DNA of 64,000 nucleotides from Clavibacter nebraskensis NCPPB 2581 (GTDB lineage Bacteria > Actinomycetota > Actinomycetes > Actinomycetales > Microbacteriaceae): the NCBI RefSeq assembly GCF_000355695.1, contig NC_020891.1, positions 1,550,001 through 1,614,000 of the forward strand, given 5' to 3'. Position 1 is the stretch's first letter, and each line of letters opens with the position of its first letter. This document shows, piece after piece, positions 54,415-63,900 of this stretch. The notes under the pieces are model-generated. The model saw nothing but the letters and a program-made list of their open reading frames with translations. It searched no databases and was not told the origin of the DNA. Made by a program: the position numbers and the translations under genes.

Positions 54415-54810
54415 CTACTTGATCCACCGGATGTTGAGCGGGTAGCGGTACGGCCGCCCGGCCTGCACGCGCGTGCCGCCGATGATCGCGAACACGATGT
54501 TGACCACGACCACCGCGAAGATCACGAGGCCGAGGAGGAGGTTGAGGATGATCCCGAGGAAGGGGATGACGAGGAACACCGCCTGCAGCACGTTGAGGGC
54601 GACGAGCGCGCCGGCGACGTTGATGGTCCAGTTGGTCGCCTCCTTGCCCTCCTGGTCCGTGAACCGGCCGCGCTCGCGGAAGACGAGCCAGACGATGAAC
54701 GACGGCACGATGAGGATCGCGAGGAAGTGCGTGAGCGACGCCCAGAGGCGGTCCTCGCTCGGCGTGAGCGGAGCGGGCGCGCCGTACGGGTGGGGATCGG
54801 GTGCGGACAT
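54415..54810 (-). CDS. DUF4870 membrane protein
   Basis: A 131-residue protein with three or four hydrophobic segments. SEDRLWASLTHFLAIL and FTDQEGKEATNWTINV are DUF4870 (Tic20-like) signatures. A Pro-rich N-terminus precedes them. Function unknown. The ATG at 54810 is chosen over an upstream start that would overlap the hrcA control region. Confidence 0.85.
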   Translation of the reverse strand: MSAPDPHPYGAPAPLTPSEDRLWASLTHFLAILIVPSFIVWLVFRERGRFTDQEGKEATNWTINVAGALVALNVLQAVFLVIPFLGIILNLLLGLVIFAVVVVNIVFAIIGGTRVQAGRPYRYPLNIRWIK

Positions 54811-54958
54811 CGCGGAGAGCCTCTCGGTGCCGGGCGACGACCGGGGATCGGCGGACGCGGACGGATCGTGGGTGGAGCCAGGCAGCACCGGGCTCATCCA
54901 CGGTACCGCCGACGGCGCGCGCCCGGCAACGCCGAGCACCCGCGGACCCGCGGTACGA

Positions 54959-54985
54959 TTGGCAGTCAGAACCGACGAGTGCCAG
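54959..54985 (+). promoter_or_regulatory. CIRCE-like element (HrcA operator), degenerate
   Basis: TTGGCAGTC-N9-GAGTGCCAG resembles the CIRCE consensus TTAGCACTC-N9-GAGTGCTAA with exact 9-base spacing; the arms pair at 7 of 9 positions. It lies just upstream of hrcA, right after a TACGAT -10 box (54954-54959) whose last base it shares, so HrcA would cover the start site and regulate itself and dnaJ. Confidence 0.75.
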
Positions 54986-54997
54986 GAGGGAGCCGCC

Positions 54998-56020
54998 ATG
55001 GTCTCGGAACGCGGACTCGACGTCCTCCGGGTGATCGTGCAGGACTACGTGTCCTCGCGGGAGCCCGTGGGCTCCAAGTCCATCGTCGAGCGCCACGCCT
55101 TCGGCGTCTCGGCCGCCACCATCCGCAACGACATGGCCCTCCTCGAGGAGGAGGAGCTCATCGCCGCGCCGCACACCTCGTCCGGGCGCGTGCCGACGGA
55201 CAAGGGGTACCGCCTCTTCGTCGACCAGCTCGCCGACGTGCGCCCGCTGACGCCCGCGCAGCGCCAGGCGATCCACGTGTTCCTCGGCGAGTCCGTCGAC
55301 CTCGACGACGTGCTCGCACGCACCGTCCGCCTCCTCGCGCAGCTCACCAACCAGGTCGCGCTCGTGCAGTACCCGTCGCTCGCGACGAGCCACGTGAAGC
55401 ACGTCGAGCTCGTGGCGCTGTCCACCACGCGCGTGCTCACCGTGCTCATCACCGACACGGGGCGCGTCGAGCAGCGCGTCGTCGAGCTCGCGGGCGACTC
55501 GGACGACGCGTTCCTGGCGGTCATGCGCACGCGGATCAACCAGGCCGTCGGCGGGCTCGGGCTCGCCGAGGCGGCGGCTCGGCTCGAGACCCTGTCCGAC
55601 GAGGTCGAGCCCGGCCAGCGCGCCGCGGCGTCCGTGCTCGCGGGCACGCTCGTGGAGCAGGTGCTCGCCAACCAGCAGGAGCGCCTGCTCCTGGCGGGGT
55701 CCGCGAACCTCGCCCGCACCGAGCGCGACTTCCCCGGCAGCATCTCGCCCGTCCTCGAGGCCATCGAGGAGCAGGTGGTGCTCCTGCGCCTGCTCGGCGA
55801 GATGGAGGCCGACCAGCACGGCGTCTCGGTGAGCATCGGCCGGGAGAACGCCCCGTTCGGCCTCGGCGAGACCAGCGTGCTCACCAGCGGCTACAGCTCG
55901 TCCGGCGGGGTGCTCGCGCGCCTCGGCGTGCTGGGCCCGACCCGGATGGACTACTCCACCAACATGGCGTCGGTGCGCGCGGTCGCGCGCTACCTCTCGC
56001 GCCTGCTCGAGGAGCGGTGA
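54998..56020 (+). CDS. hrcA: Heat-inducible transcription repressor HrcA
   Basis: A 340-residue HrcA: N-terminal winged helix with DYVSSREPVGSKSIVE, GVSAATIRNDMALLEEEELI and SGRVPTDKGYRLFVD, then the inserted dimerising domain and a C-terminal GAF-like part. It represses heat-shock genes by binding CIRCE. GGAGG ribosome binding site. dnaJ follows; no dnaK or groEL lies in the window. Confidence 0.95.
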   Translation: MVSERGLDVLRVIVQDYVSSREPVGSKSIVERHAFGVSAATIRNDMALLEEEELIAAPHTSSGRVPTDKGYRLFVDQLADVRPLTPAQRQAIHVFLGESVDLDDVLARTVRLLAQLTNQVALVQYPSLATSHVKHVELVALSTTRVLTVLITDTGRVEQRVVELAGDSDDAFLAVMRTRINQAVGGLGLAEAAARLETLSDEVEPGQRAAASVLAGTLVEQVLANQQERLLLAGSANLARTERDFPGSISPVLEAIEEQVVLLRLLGEMEADQHGVSVSIGRENAPFGLGETSVLTSGYSSSGGVLARLGVLGPTRMDYSTNMASVRAVARYLSRLLEER

Positions 56021-56080
56021 CGGCCCCGCGCCGACGCACCGCCCCCTGTTCCCACGACCATCACCACCGAAGGGCCCGAC

Positions 56081-57196
56081 GTGGCTGACCACTACGAAGT
56101 ACTCGGCGTGAGCCGCGAGGCGACGCCCGAGGAGATCAAGAAGGCGTACCGCAAGCAGGCGCGCCAGCTCCACCCGGACGTCAACGACGCCCCCGACGCC
56201 GCCGAGCGGTTCAAGCTCGTCACGCACGCGTACGACGTGCTGTCGGATCCGCAGCAGCGCCAGCAGTACGACCTGGGCCCGCAGGCCGGGTTCGGCGGCC
56301 AGGGCGGCCAGGGCTTCGGCGGGTTCGGCGACATCTTCGAGACGTTCTTCGGCGGCCAGCAGGGCGGCGGCGGACGCGGCCCGCGGTCCCGCCAGGAGCG
56401 CGGCCAGGACGCGCTGCTGCGCGTCGAGGTCGAGCTCGAGGAGGTCATCTTCGGCGTGCACCGCGACCTCGAGGTCGACACCGCGGTCGTGTGCGACACG
56501 TGCCACGGATCCTGCGCGCAGCCCGGAACGAGCGCCGTCACGTGCGACATCTGCCGCGGCTCCGGCAGCATCCAGCGCCAGGTGCGCTCGCTCCTCGGCA
56601 ACGTCATGACCTCGAGCCCGTGCGGCACCTGCCGCGGCTACGGCACCGTCATCCCGCACCCGTGCCCCACCTGCCAGGGCCAGGGCCGCGTCCGCGCGCG
56701 CCGCACCGTGCCGGTCGACATCCCGGCCGGAGTCGACACGGGCCTCCGCCTGCAGATGCCGGGCTCCGGCGAGGTCGGACTCGCTGGCGGCCCCAACGGC
56801 GACCTCTACCTCGAGATCAAGGTCAAGCACCACGAGGTGTTCAGCCGCAACGGTGACGACCTCCTCGCGACCGTCGAGGTGAGCATGGTCGACGCCATCC
56901 TCGGCAGCGACGCGCACATCGAGGCGCTCGACGGCGACGTCGACCTGGAGCTGCGCCCCGGGATCCAGAGCGCCGAGATCATCACGGTGCGCGGCCGAGG
57001 CGTCACGAAGCTCCGCGGCTCCGGGCGCGGCGACCTCAAGATCGGCATCCAGGTGGTCACGCCGCAGAAGCTCGACCACAAGGAGCGCGACCTCATCCAG
57101 CAGTTCGCGCGCCGCAACAAGGCGCCCGCGCCGCACCTCGCGCACTTCCAGCAGGGTCTGTTCCAGAAGCTCCGCGACCGCTTCCTCAACGTCTGA
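56081..57196 (+). CDS. dnaJ: Molecular chaperone DnaJ (DnaJ2 type)
   Basis: A 371-residue DnaJ: J-domain with LHPDVND (HPD motif), Gly/Phe-rich linker, four zinc motifs ([32 protein letters not shown]) and the C-terminal substrate-binding domain. The first zinc motif has Cys in place of the last Gly, as in other actinobacterial hrcA-linked DnaJ2 proteins. It stimulates DnaK ATPase. GTG start; 60 bases after hrcA. Confidence 0.95.
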   Translation: MADHYEVLGVSREATPEEIKKAYRKQARQLHPDVNDAPDAAERFKLVTHAYDVLSDPQQRQQYDLGPQAGFGGQGGQGFGGFGDIFETFFGGQQGGGGRGPRSRQERGQDALLRVEVELEEVIFGVHRDLEVDTAVVCDTCHGSCAQPGTSAVTCDICRGSGSIQRQVRSLLGNVMTSSPCGTCRGYGTVIPHPCPTCQGQGRVRARRTVPVDIPAGVDTGLRLQMPGSGEVGLAGGPNGDLYLEIKVKHHEVFSRNGDDLLATVEVSMVDAILGSDAHIEALDGDVDLELRPGIQSAEIITVRGRGVTKLRGSGRGDLKIGIQVVTPQKLDHKERDLIQQFARRNKAPAPHLAHFQQGLFQKLRDRFLNV

Positions 57197-57198
57197 CC

Positions 57199-57951
57199 GT
57201 GGCGCACTTCCACCTCGCGGACGACCTCGACGCGGCCGACCTCGCCGTCGGCCGCGTCGTCGCGCTCGGGCCGCAGGAGTCGCGGCACGCCGTGACGGTG
57301 AGCCGGGTGCGCGCGGGGGAGGGCCTGCTCGTCGGCGACGGGCGGGGCACCATCGCGTCCTGCGTCGTCACGACGGCGGATCCGCAGCGGCTCGAGCTCC
57401 GCGTGGAGTCCGTCGAGGCGCACCCCGATCCCTCGCCGCCCGTCGTGCTCGTGCAGGCGCTGGCGAAGGGCGACCGCGACGAGCTCGCCGTGCAGGCCGC
57501 GACCGAGCTGGGCGTCGACGCGGTGATCCCGTGGCAGGCGCAGCGCTCGGTCTCCCGCTGGGAGGGCGCCAAGGTCGCCAAGGGCCGGGAGCGCTGGCGC
57601 GCGATCGTCCGCGAGGCCGTGAAGCAGTCCATCCGGCCCCGCCTGCCCGAGGTGGAGACGCTCGCGACGACGAAGGACCTCGTGCGCATGGCGGCGACCG
57701 CACGCGTGCTCGTGCTCGACCCGACGGCCGAGGCGCGGCTGTCGCGGCTCGACCTGGCCACGGCCGACGGCGACGCCGCGAGCGACGTGCTGCTCGTGGT
57801 CGGACCCGAGGGCGGCATCAGCCCGGCCGAGGTCGAGGCGCTCCGGGCGGCGGGCGCGATCCCGGTGGCGCTCGGCCCGGGCATCCTCCGCACGTCCACC
57901 GCCGGACCGGCCGCGCTGGCGCTCGTCAACGCCGCGCTCGGGCGCTGGTGA
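57199..57951 (+). CDS. rsmE: 16S rRNA (uracil-1498-N3) methyltransferase RsmE
   Basis: A 250-residue SPOUT methyltransferase. It opens with a PUA-like domain (ESRHAVTVSRVRAGEGLLVGDG) and has the knot motifs LVVGPEGGISPAEVEAL and LGPGILRTSTAGPAAL. LVQALAKGDRDELAVQAATELGVDAV is typical. Only 2 bases separate it from dnaJ, and no ribosome binding site precedes its GTG, so it is likely coupled. Confidence 0.93.
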   Translation: MAHFHLADDLDAADLAVGRVVALGPQESRHAVTVSRVRAGEGLLVGDGRGTIASCVVTTADPQRLELRVESVEAHPDPSPPVVLVQALAKGDRDELAVQAATELGVDAVIPWQAQRSVSRWEGAKVAKGRERWRAIVREAVKQSIRPRLPEVETLATTKDLVRMAATARVLVLDPTAEARLSRLDLATADGDAASDVLLVVGPEGGISPAEVEALRAAGAIPVALGPGILRTSTAGPAALALVNAALGRW

Positions 57952-57967
57952 CGTCGCGGGTCCCGCG

Positions 57968-57973
57968 TAGGCT
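57968..57973 (+). promoter_or_regulatory. -10 hexamer TAGGCT, leaderless start of the HIT gene
   Basis: TAGGCT, six bases, ATG at 57980. It probably starts the HIT-phoH-ybeY-corC-era transcript. Confidence 0.55.
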
Positions 57974-57979
57974 GGGCGC

Positions 57980-58336
57980 ATGACCAGCACCGCAGAGCCC
58001 ACCGTCTTCGAGCGCATCGTCGCGCGCGAGATCCCGGCCGAGATCGTCGCGGAGACCGACCGTGTCATCGCCTTCGAGGACATCGCGCCGAAGGCGCCCG
58101 TGCACGTGCTCGTCGTGCCGAAGACGGCCGCCTACCGCGACGTCGTCGAGCTCGCCGCCGGCGATCCGGCGCTCCTCGCGGAGGTCGTCGAGCTCGCGTC
58201 GCGCATCGCCGCCGATCGCGCGGGCGGGCAGTTCCGCCTCCTCTTCAACACGGGGGCCGACGCCGGCCAGACCGTGTTCCACGTGCACGCGCACGTGCTC
58301 GCCGGCTTCGACCAGGGGGACCATGTCGGGCTCTGA
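57980..58336 (+). CDS. HIT (histidine triad) family protein
   Basis: A 118-residue HIT protein. IVAREIPAEIVAETDRVIAFEDIAPKAPVHVLVVPK and the triad HVHAHVLAGF are standard for the HINT branch. It probably hydrolyses adenosine phosphoramidates. Its end overlaps phoH by 14 bases. Confidence 0.93.
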   Translation: MTSTAEPTVFERIVAREIPAEIVAETDRVIAFEDIAPKAPVHVLVVPKTAAYRDVVELAAGDPALLAEVVELASRIAADRAGGQFRLLFNTGADAGQTVFHVHAHVLAGFDQGDHVGL

Positions 58337-59372
58337 CCCGCGCGGCGGCGCATCGACGGGGGACGACCGCGTCGAGCAGACGGCGACGATGGACGGCGTG
58401 CTCATGGTGCGCCTCCTGGGGCCGCAGGACCGGCTGCTCCGGCAGATCGAGCGCGAGCACCCGGACGTCGACGTCCGGGTCCGCGGCAACGAGATCACGC
58501 TCGTCGGCACCCGGGCGGACGTGGCCGCGGCCCGCCGGCTCATCGACGAGGTCGTGGCGATGGTGGAGGACGGACAGCACGTGGAACCCCAGGAGATCGA
58601 GACGAGCGCACGCCGGCTCGGCGAGGACGACGGGCGGACCCTGTCCGACGTCCTGAGCGAGGCCATCGTGCAGTCGCGCGGCCGCGTCGTGCGCCCCAAG
58701 ACGCAGGGCCAGAAGCAGTACGTGCAGGCGATCGACGAGAACACCATCGTGTTCGGCATCGGCCCCGCAGGCACAGGCAAGACCTACCTCGCGATGGCGA
58801 AGGCCGTCCAGGCGCTGCAGCGCAAGGAGGTCGAGCGCATCATCCTCACGCGCCCGGCCGTGGAGGCGGGGGAGCGGCTCGGCTACCTGCCGGGCTCGCT
58901 CACCGACAAGATCGACCCGTACCTGCGCCCGCTGTTCGACGCGCTCAACGAGATGATGGATCCGGAGCTCGTCCCGAAGCTCATGGCCTCGAACACCATC
59001 GAGGTCGCGCCGCTCGCCTACATGCGCGGCCGCACGCTGAACAACGCGTTCGTCGTGCTCGACGAGGCGCAGAACACCACGCCCGAGCAGATGAAGATGT
59101 TCCTCACGCGCCTCGGCTTCGGCTCGAAGATGGTGGTCACGGGCGACATCACCCAGGTCGACCTGCCCACCGGGTCCAGCGGCCTCCAGCTCGTCACGCG
59201 CGTGCTCGACGGTATGGACGACATCCACTTCTCCGGCCTCACGAGCGACGACGTCGTGCGGCACACCCTGGTCGGCCGGATCGTGGACGCGTACACGCGC
59301 TACGACGCGGAGCGCCAGGCCGCCGACCACCTCCGCGCCGAGCGCCGCACCGCCCCTGGGAGCACCCGATGA
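58323..59372 (+). CDS. phoH: PhoH family ATPase
   Basis: A 349-residue PhoH: a short KH-like N-terminus ([23 protein letters not shown]) then the ATPase with Walker [16 protein letters not shown] and Walker [22 protein letters not shown]. Gene order phoH-ybeY-corC-era is widely conserved and links it to ribosome maturation or RNA metabolism. A GGGGGA precedes the ATG; ybeY overlaps as ATGA. Confidence 0.93.
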   Translation: MSGSDPRGGASTGDDRVEQTATMDGVLMVRLLGPQDRLLRQIEREHPDVDVRVRGNEITLVGTRADVAAARRLIDEVVAMVEDGQHVEPQEIETSARRLGEDDGRTLSDVLSEAIVQSRGRVVRPKTQGQKQYVQAIDENTIVFGIGPAGTGKTYLAMAKAVQALQRKEVERIILTRPAVEAGERLGYLPGSLTDKIDPYLRPLFDALNEMMDPELVPKLMASNTIEVAPLAYMRGRTLNNAFVVLDEAQNTTPEQMKMFLTRLGFGSKMVVTGDITQVDLPTGSSGLQLVTRVLDGMDDIHFSGLTSDDVVRHTLVGRIVDAYTRYDAERQAADHLRAERRTAPGSTR

Positions 59373-59830
59373 GCATCGAGATCAACAACGAATCGGCCGT
59401 GGAGGTCGACGAGCCGCTCATCCAGCGCCTCGCCACCTACGCGCTCGACAGCCTGCACGTGCACCCGGACGCCGAGCTCGCCATCGTGATGGTGGACGAG
59501 GGCGCGATGGAGCAGCTGCACGTGCAGTGGATGGACGAGCCGGGCCCCACCGACGTCCTCAGCTTCCCGATGGACGAGCTCCGCCCCGGCACCGAGGACC
59601 GGCCGACGCCCGCCGGCCTCCTCGGCGACATCGTCGTGTGCCCGCAGGTCGCGGCCGAGCAGGCGGTGACGGCGGGGCACTCCACGATGGAGGAGATCCT
59701 GCTGCTCACGGCGCACGGCATCCTGCACCTGCTCGGCTTCGACCACGCCGAGCCCGACGAGGAGCGCGAGATGTTCGGCCTCCAGCGCGACATCCTGATC
59801 GGGTTCGCCATGAGCGAGCGCGGGCGCTGA
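59369..59830 (+). CDS. ybeY: Endoribonuclease YbeY
   Basis: A 153-residue metalloprotein with the zinc motif [11 protein letters not shown] and the upstream [15 protein letters not shown]. It takes part in 16S rRNA 3'-end maturation and ribosome quality control. ATGA overlap with phoH. Confidence 0.95.
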   Translation: MSIEINNESAVEVDEPLIQRLATYALDSLHVHPDAELAIVMVDEGAMEQLHVQWMDEPGPTDVLSFPMDELRPGTEDRPTPAGLLGDIVVCPQVAAEQAVTAGHSTMEEILLLTAHGILHLLGFDHAEPDEEREMFGLQRDILIGFAMSERGR

Positions 59831-59838
59831 CCGCCCCG

Positions 59839-61164
59839 ATGCTCACCCTCCTCCTCCCCGCGTTCCTCCTGGTCGTCCTCGGCGGCCTGTTCGCGGCCGC
59901 CGAGTCCGCCATCTCGTCGCTGTCCCGCGCGGACATCCAGGAGCTCGCCCTCACCTCGCGCGCCCGCCGGTCGATGCTCGCCATCTCCACCGACACGGGC
60001 GCGTACGTCAACTCGCTGAGCTTCGTGCGCATCATCGCGGAGACGAGCGCCGCCGTGCTCGTGACGCTGGCGCTCGCGTACACGATCGACGAGTGGTGGA
60101 TCACGATGCTCGTGGCCGCCGCGATCATGACGGCCGTGTCCTTCGTGCTGGTGGGCGCCAGCCCGCGCTCGGTGGGCCGGGTGCACGCGCGCCCGCTGCT
60201 CGCCTGGACGGCGCTCATGGTGCGGGTGATCCGCGTCGCCATCGGCCCGGTCGCCGACGCCCTCGTCGCGCTCGGCAACCGCGTCACGCCCGGTCGCCCC
60301 AAGACCGTCGCGACGTTCACGAGCGAGGAGCAGCTGCTCAGCATGGTCGACGAGGCCACGGAGCTCGAGGTGCTCGAGGAGGACGACCGGGAGCTCATCC
60401 ACTCGATCTTCGAGTTCAACGACACCGTCGTGCGCGAGGTGATGATCCCGCGCACGGACATGGTGGTGGTCGAGCAGACCGTGCACGTGGGATCCGCGCT
60501 CGGCCTCTTCCTCTCCCGCGGCATCTCGCGCGCGCCCGTCACGGGTCGCGATTCCGACGAGATCGAGGGCGTGCTGTACCTCCGCGACCTCGCGCGCATG
60601 GTCCACGAGCGGCCCGAGGAGGCGGAGCGGACGACCGTCGACCAGCTCGCGCGCCCCGCCGTCTTCGTCCCCGAGTCGCAGAAGGCCGACGCGTTGCTGC
60701 GGCAGATGCAGCTCGAGTCGAACCACCTCGCCATGGTGGTGGACGAGTACGGCGGCATCGCGGGTCTCGTCACGCTCGAGGACCTCATCGAGGAGCTCGT
60801 GGGCGACATCAGCGACGAGTACGACCGCGACGTGCCCGAGTTCGAGGACCTCGGGGACGGCGTGTACCGTGTGAGCGCCCGCCTCCCGATCGACGAGCTG
60901 GGCGACCTGTTCGGGCTCGAGCTCGACGACGACGACGTGGACAGCGCCGGCGGCCTCCTCGCCAAGACCCTGGGGCGCCTGCCCGAGCGCGGGTCCGTGG
61001 TGCGCGTCGGCGGGCTGGTCCTCACGGCCGACCGGGTCGAGGGGCGCCGCACGCGCATCAGCACGATCCTCGTCGAGCGCGACCGCGCGGACGACGACGC
61101 CGACGACGACCACGAGGCGGCCCCCGCGGGCGCCGCCGCCAGCAGAGGACACGACCATGACTGA
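59839..61164 (+). CDS. HlyC/CorC family membrane protein (DUF21 + CBS pair)
   Basis: A 441-residue protein: DUF21/CNNM membrane domain (about 1-130, with GLFAAAESAISSLSRADIQEL), a CBS pair (EVMIPRTDMVVVE; LQLESNHLAMVVDEYGGIAGLVTLEDLIEELV in part) and a C-terminal CorC_HlyC domain. Family members export Mg or other divalent cations. An acidic tail (DDDADDDH) ends it. Overlaps era by 8 bases. Confidence 0.9.
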   Translation: MLTLLLPAFLLVVLGGLFAAAESAISSLSRADIQELALTSRARRSMLAISTDTGAYVNSLSFVRIIAETSAAVLVTLALAYTIDEWWITMLVAAAIMTAVSFVLVGASPRSVGRVHARPLLAWTALMVRVIRVAIGPVADALVALGNRVTPGRPKTVATFTSEEQLLSMVDEATELEVLEEDDRELIHSIFEFNDTVVREVMIPRTDMVVVEQTVHVGSALGLFLSRGISRAPVTGRDSDEIEGVLYLRDLARMVHERPEEAERTTVDQLARPAVFVPESQKADALLRQMQLESNHLAMVVDEYGGIAGLVTLEDLIEELVGDISDEYDRDVPEFEDLGDGVYRVSARLPIDELGDLFGLELDDDDVDSAGGLLAKTLGRLPERGSVVRVGGLVLTADRVEGRRTRISTILVERDRADDDADDDHEAAPAGAAASRGHDHD

Positions 61165-62233
61165 TCCCCGGGACGACGAGACGCCCGCCGAGGCCGCGCC
61201 GCCCGCCGCGCCGCCCGCCGCGGCGACCGCCGATGAGGAGCCAGCCGACGCGAGGGCCGCGCCGGCCCCGCTGTCCGACGAGGCCTGGGGCATCGACCGC
61301 GCCGCCGAGCCGTCGCGCGCGAAGCGCAAGCCGCGCGGCGGGGCGCCCGCCTACCGCGCCGGCTTCGTCTCGTTCGTCGGCCGCCCGAACGTGGGCAAGT
61401 CCACGCTCACGAACGCCCTGGTGGGGGAGAAGGTCGCCATCACCAGCTCCAAGCCGCAGACGACGCGCAAGGCCATCCGCGGCATCGTGCACCGGCCGGA
61501 CGGGCAGCTCATCCTCGTCGACACCCCCGGGATCCACCGCCCGCGGACGCTCCTCGGCGAGCGGCTGAACGCGCTCGTGCAGACCACGCTCGGCGACGTG
61601 GACGTCATCGGGCTGTGCATCCCCGCGGACGAGCGGATCGGCCCGGGCGACCGCTTCATTAACGAGCAGCTCGACGAGTACCCGCGGGCCCGCAAGATCG
61701 CGATCGTCACGAAGACCGACTCCGCCTCGCGGCACTCGGTCGCCGAGCAGCTGCTCGCCGTGCAGGAGCTGCGCGACTGGGACGCGATCGTGCCCGTCTC
61801 CGCCGTGGAGGCGATCCAGCTCGACGCGCTCGTGGGCGAGCTGCTGAAGGCGCTGCCCGTGTCGGAGCAGCTCTACCCGTCGGACGCCGTCACCGAGGAG
61901 GGGCTCGAGGCGCGCATCTCGGAGCTCATCCGCGAGGCCGCTCTCGAGGGCGTGCAGGACGAGCTGCCGCACTCGCTCGCCGTCACGATCGACGACATGA
62001 TCCAGCGCGAGGACAAGGAGCTCCTCGAGATCTACGCGAACCTCTTCGTCGAGCGCGACAGCCAGAAGGGCATCGTCATCGGCGCGCAGGGCTCGCGGCT
62101 CAAGCACGTGGGCCAGGTGGCGCGCGCGCAGATCGAGCCGCTCGTCGGCACGCGCGTGTTCCTGTCGCTGCGCGTGAAGATCGCCAAGGACTGGCAGCGC
62201 GACCCGAAGCTGCTCGGCCGCCTGGGCTTCTGA
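61157..62233 (+). CDS. era: GTPase Era
   Basis: A 358-residue Era with a 60-residue acidic, Ala/Pro-rich N-terminal extension not found in E. coli. G1 is GRPNVGKSTLTN, G3 DTPGIHRP, G4 TKTD, and the KH domain has SQKGIVIGAQGSRLKHVG. It assembles the 30S subunit by binding the 3' end of 16S rRNA. The usual follower recO is not present; a two-component system comes next. Confidence 0.95.
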   Translation: MTDPRDDETPAEAAPPAAPPAAATADEEPADARAAPAPLSDEAWGIDRAAEPSRAKRKPRGGAPAYRAGFVSFVGRPNVGKSTLTNALVGEKVAITSSKPQTTRKAIRGIVHRPDGQLILVDTPGIHRPRTLLGERLNALVQTTLGDVDVIGLCIPADERIGPGDRFINEQLDEYPRARKIAIVTKTDSASRHSVAEQLLAVQELRDWDAIVPVSAVEAIQLDALVGELLKALPVSEQLYPSDAVTEEGLEARISELIREAALEGVQDELPHSLAVTIDDMIQREDKELLEIYANLFVERDSQKGIVIGAQGSRLKHVGQVARAQIEPLVGTRVFLSLRVKIAKDWQRDPKLLGRLGF

Positions 62234-62254
62234 CCCGCGGGCGGCGCCCGCGTA

Positions 62255-62267
62255 CATCCCGCGGATG
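62255..62267. promoter_or_regulatory. Inverted repeat CATCC-CGC-GGATG before the two-component genes
   Basis: Perfect 5-base arms around CGC, 75 bases before the kinase ATG. It shares the CATCC/GGATG half-sites with the larger repeat at 51179-51198, but the spacers differ (3 against 4 bases). Possible site for the response regulator. Confidence 0.35.
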
Positions 62268-62329
62268 AGATCGGGGCGCCTCAGCGGGGATCGTCGGCCG
62301 CGGACGGCGCCCCGGCCGGGCGCGGCACG

Positions 62330-62335
62330 TACGGT
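62330..62335 (+). promoter_or_regulatory. -10 hexamer TACGGT, probable leaderless start of the kinase gene
   Basis: TACGGT, six bases, ATG at 62342; no ribosome binding site. Confidence 0.5.
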
Positions 62336-62341
62336 GGTCGC

Positions 62342-63847
62342 ATGCTCCGACGGATCCCGAGGTACCAGCTCGTCCTCGACGTCGTCCTCGCGGCGGCGTT
62401 CGTCGCCGTCATCGCTCCCGGCTCGATCGGCGTCGCGGCTGCCAGCGCGTTCGGGGTCTCCTCGTTCGCGACCTCCGAGGTCTCGCTGGTCCTCGTGGTC
62501 CTCATGGGAGCGGCCCTCGCCGTCCGTCGGCTCGCGCCAGGGCTCTCGCTCGCCGTCGCCTGGGCGGGTGCGATCGTCCAGATGGGCGCGGGAGCCGCGG
62601 TCGAGCCCGGCGACATCGCCATCGCGGGCGTCGTCTACTGCACCGCGGCCTACGGCGGGCGGATCGTCCGGTGGCTGGGCCTCGCCTCCGCCATCGTCGG
62701 CGGCGTGGTCGCCGCCTCCTACCTCTCCTACGCCTCAGGCCGCGTCCCCATCGGCAGCGCGGCGTTCAGCTCGGGGGAGTGGACCGCGTTCGCGACCCTG
62801 TTCCTGTTCCTGCTGCTGTGCGCGTGGAGCGTGCTGCTGGCGTCGTGGACGGCCGGCCGCCTCGTGGTCGCGTCCCGCGCGTCGCACGCGAGCCGCGACG
62901 CGCAGGAGGCCGCCGAGCGCGACCAGGCCCGCGCGCTGCAGGACGTCGTCGTCGAGCAGGAGCGCAACCGCATCGCCCGGGACATGCACGACGTCGTCGC
63001 CCACTCGCTCGCCGTCGTGATCGCGCAGGCCGACGGGGCGCGCTACGCCCGGCTGGTGGATCCCGAGGCCGCGGACGACGCGCTGCGCACCATCTCCACC
63101 ACCGCCCGGCAGGCGCTCGGCGACGTGCGGATCCTCCTGGCGCAGCTCCGGCACAGCGAGGACGACGCCCCCCAGCCCGAGCTCAAGGAGCTGAGCGACC
63201 TCATCGACCAGATGCGCTCCACCGGCCTCGTCATCGGGTTCGTCGAGACGGGCCAGCCGGGCGAGTTCGGCACCGGGCAGCAGCTCGCGGTGTACCGGAT
63301 CGTGCAGGAGGCGCTGACCAACGTGCTGCGGCACGGCGACGTCGCGCACCCCGTCGAGGTGGAGCTCGCCTGGGAGCCGGACGGCGTCTCGGTGTCGGTG
63401 CGCAGCCGGACGCTCCCGGATCCGGTGCGCCCGGCGCGCACGACGACGGGCATCATCGCCCTCCCCGTGCTGCCGCCCGCCCCCGCGACCCCGGCGCAGC
63501 CGGTCGGCCACGGCCTCGCCGGCATGCGCGAGCGCGCCACGCTGTCCGGCGGCCGGTTCTCGGCGGGCGTGCGCGAGGGCGTGTGGACCGTGTCCGCGTG
63601 GATCCCGTTCGCTCCCGCCACGCGCCCCGTGCCCCGCGTGCCCGTCGCCGGCGCGTCCGTCGGCACGGGCGCGGACGCGCCGAGCCGCCCCCTCACCATC
63701 GACGAGCTGTTCCCACCCGCGGCCGCGGGCACCACGACGCCCGGCAGGCCCGCCGCGCACGTCAGCCCGCACCGCACCGCCGCCGCCCGCGGGGCGGCCG
63801 CCTCCGCGGCGCGACGCGCGCGCGACGACCGGCCCGGCGGATCCTGA
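62342..63847 (+). CDS. Sensor histidine kinase, NarL/LiaS-type (HisKA_3)
   Basis: A 501-residue kinase. About five membrane helices (residues 10-190), then the dimerisation box ERNRIARDMHDVVAHSLAVVI with the phospho-His, and an ATPase with YRIVQEALTNVLRHG (N box) and GHGLAGMRERATLSGG (G box). The ATPase carries an insertion rich in Pro/Ala before the G box and a long low-complexity tail. It pairs with the regulator starting at 63901. Signal unknown. Confidence 0.92.
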   Translation: MLRRIPRYQLVLDVVLAAAFVAVIAPGSIGVAAASAFGVSSFATSEVSLVLVVLMGAALAVRRLAPGLSLAVAWAGAIVQMGAGAAVEPGDIAIAGVVYCTAAYGGRIVRWLGLASAIVGGVVAASYLSYASGRVPIGSAAFSSGEWTAFATLFLFLLLCAWSVLLASWTAGRLVVASRASHASRDAQEAAERDQARALQDVVVEQERNRIARDMHDVVAHSLAVVIAQADGARYARLVDPEAADDALRTISTTARQALGDVRILLAQLRHSEDDAPQPELKELSDLIDQMRSTGLVIGFVETGQPGEFGTGQQLAVYRIVQEALTNVLRHGDVAHPVEVELAWEPDGVSVSVRSRTLPDPVRPARTTTGIIALPVLPPAPATPAQPVGHGLAGMRERATLSGGRFSAGVREGVWTVSAWIPFAPATRPVPRVPVAGASVGTGADAPSRPLTIDELFPPAAAGTTTPGRPAAHVSPHRTAAARGAAASAARRARDDRPGGS

Positions 63848-63900
63848 CCCGCCGCGACCCGCGATATCCTCCCCACGCCGACCCCGATCGAAGGACCCCC

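Noticed and set aside
54401-57145. 914-codon open frame on the minus strand
   Set aside because: Antisense to hrcA and dnaJ; only its first part, the DUF4870 region, is a real gene in another frame.
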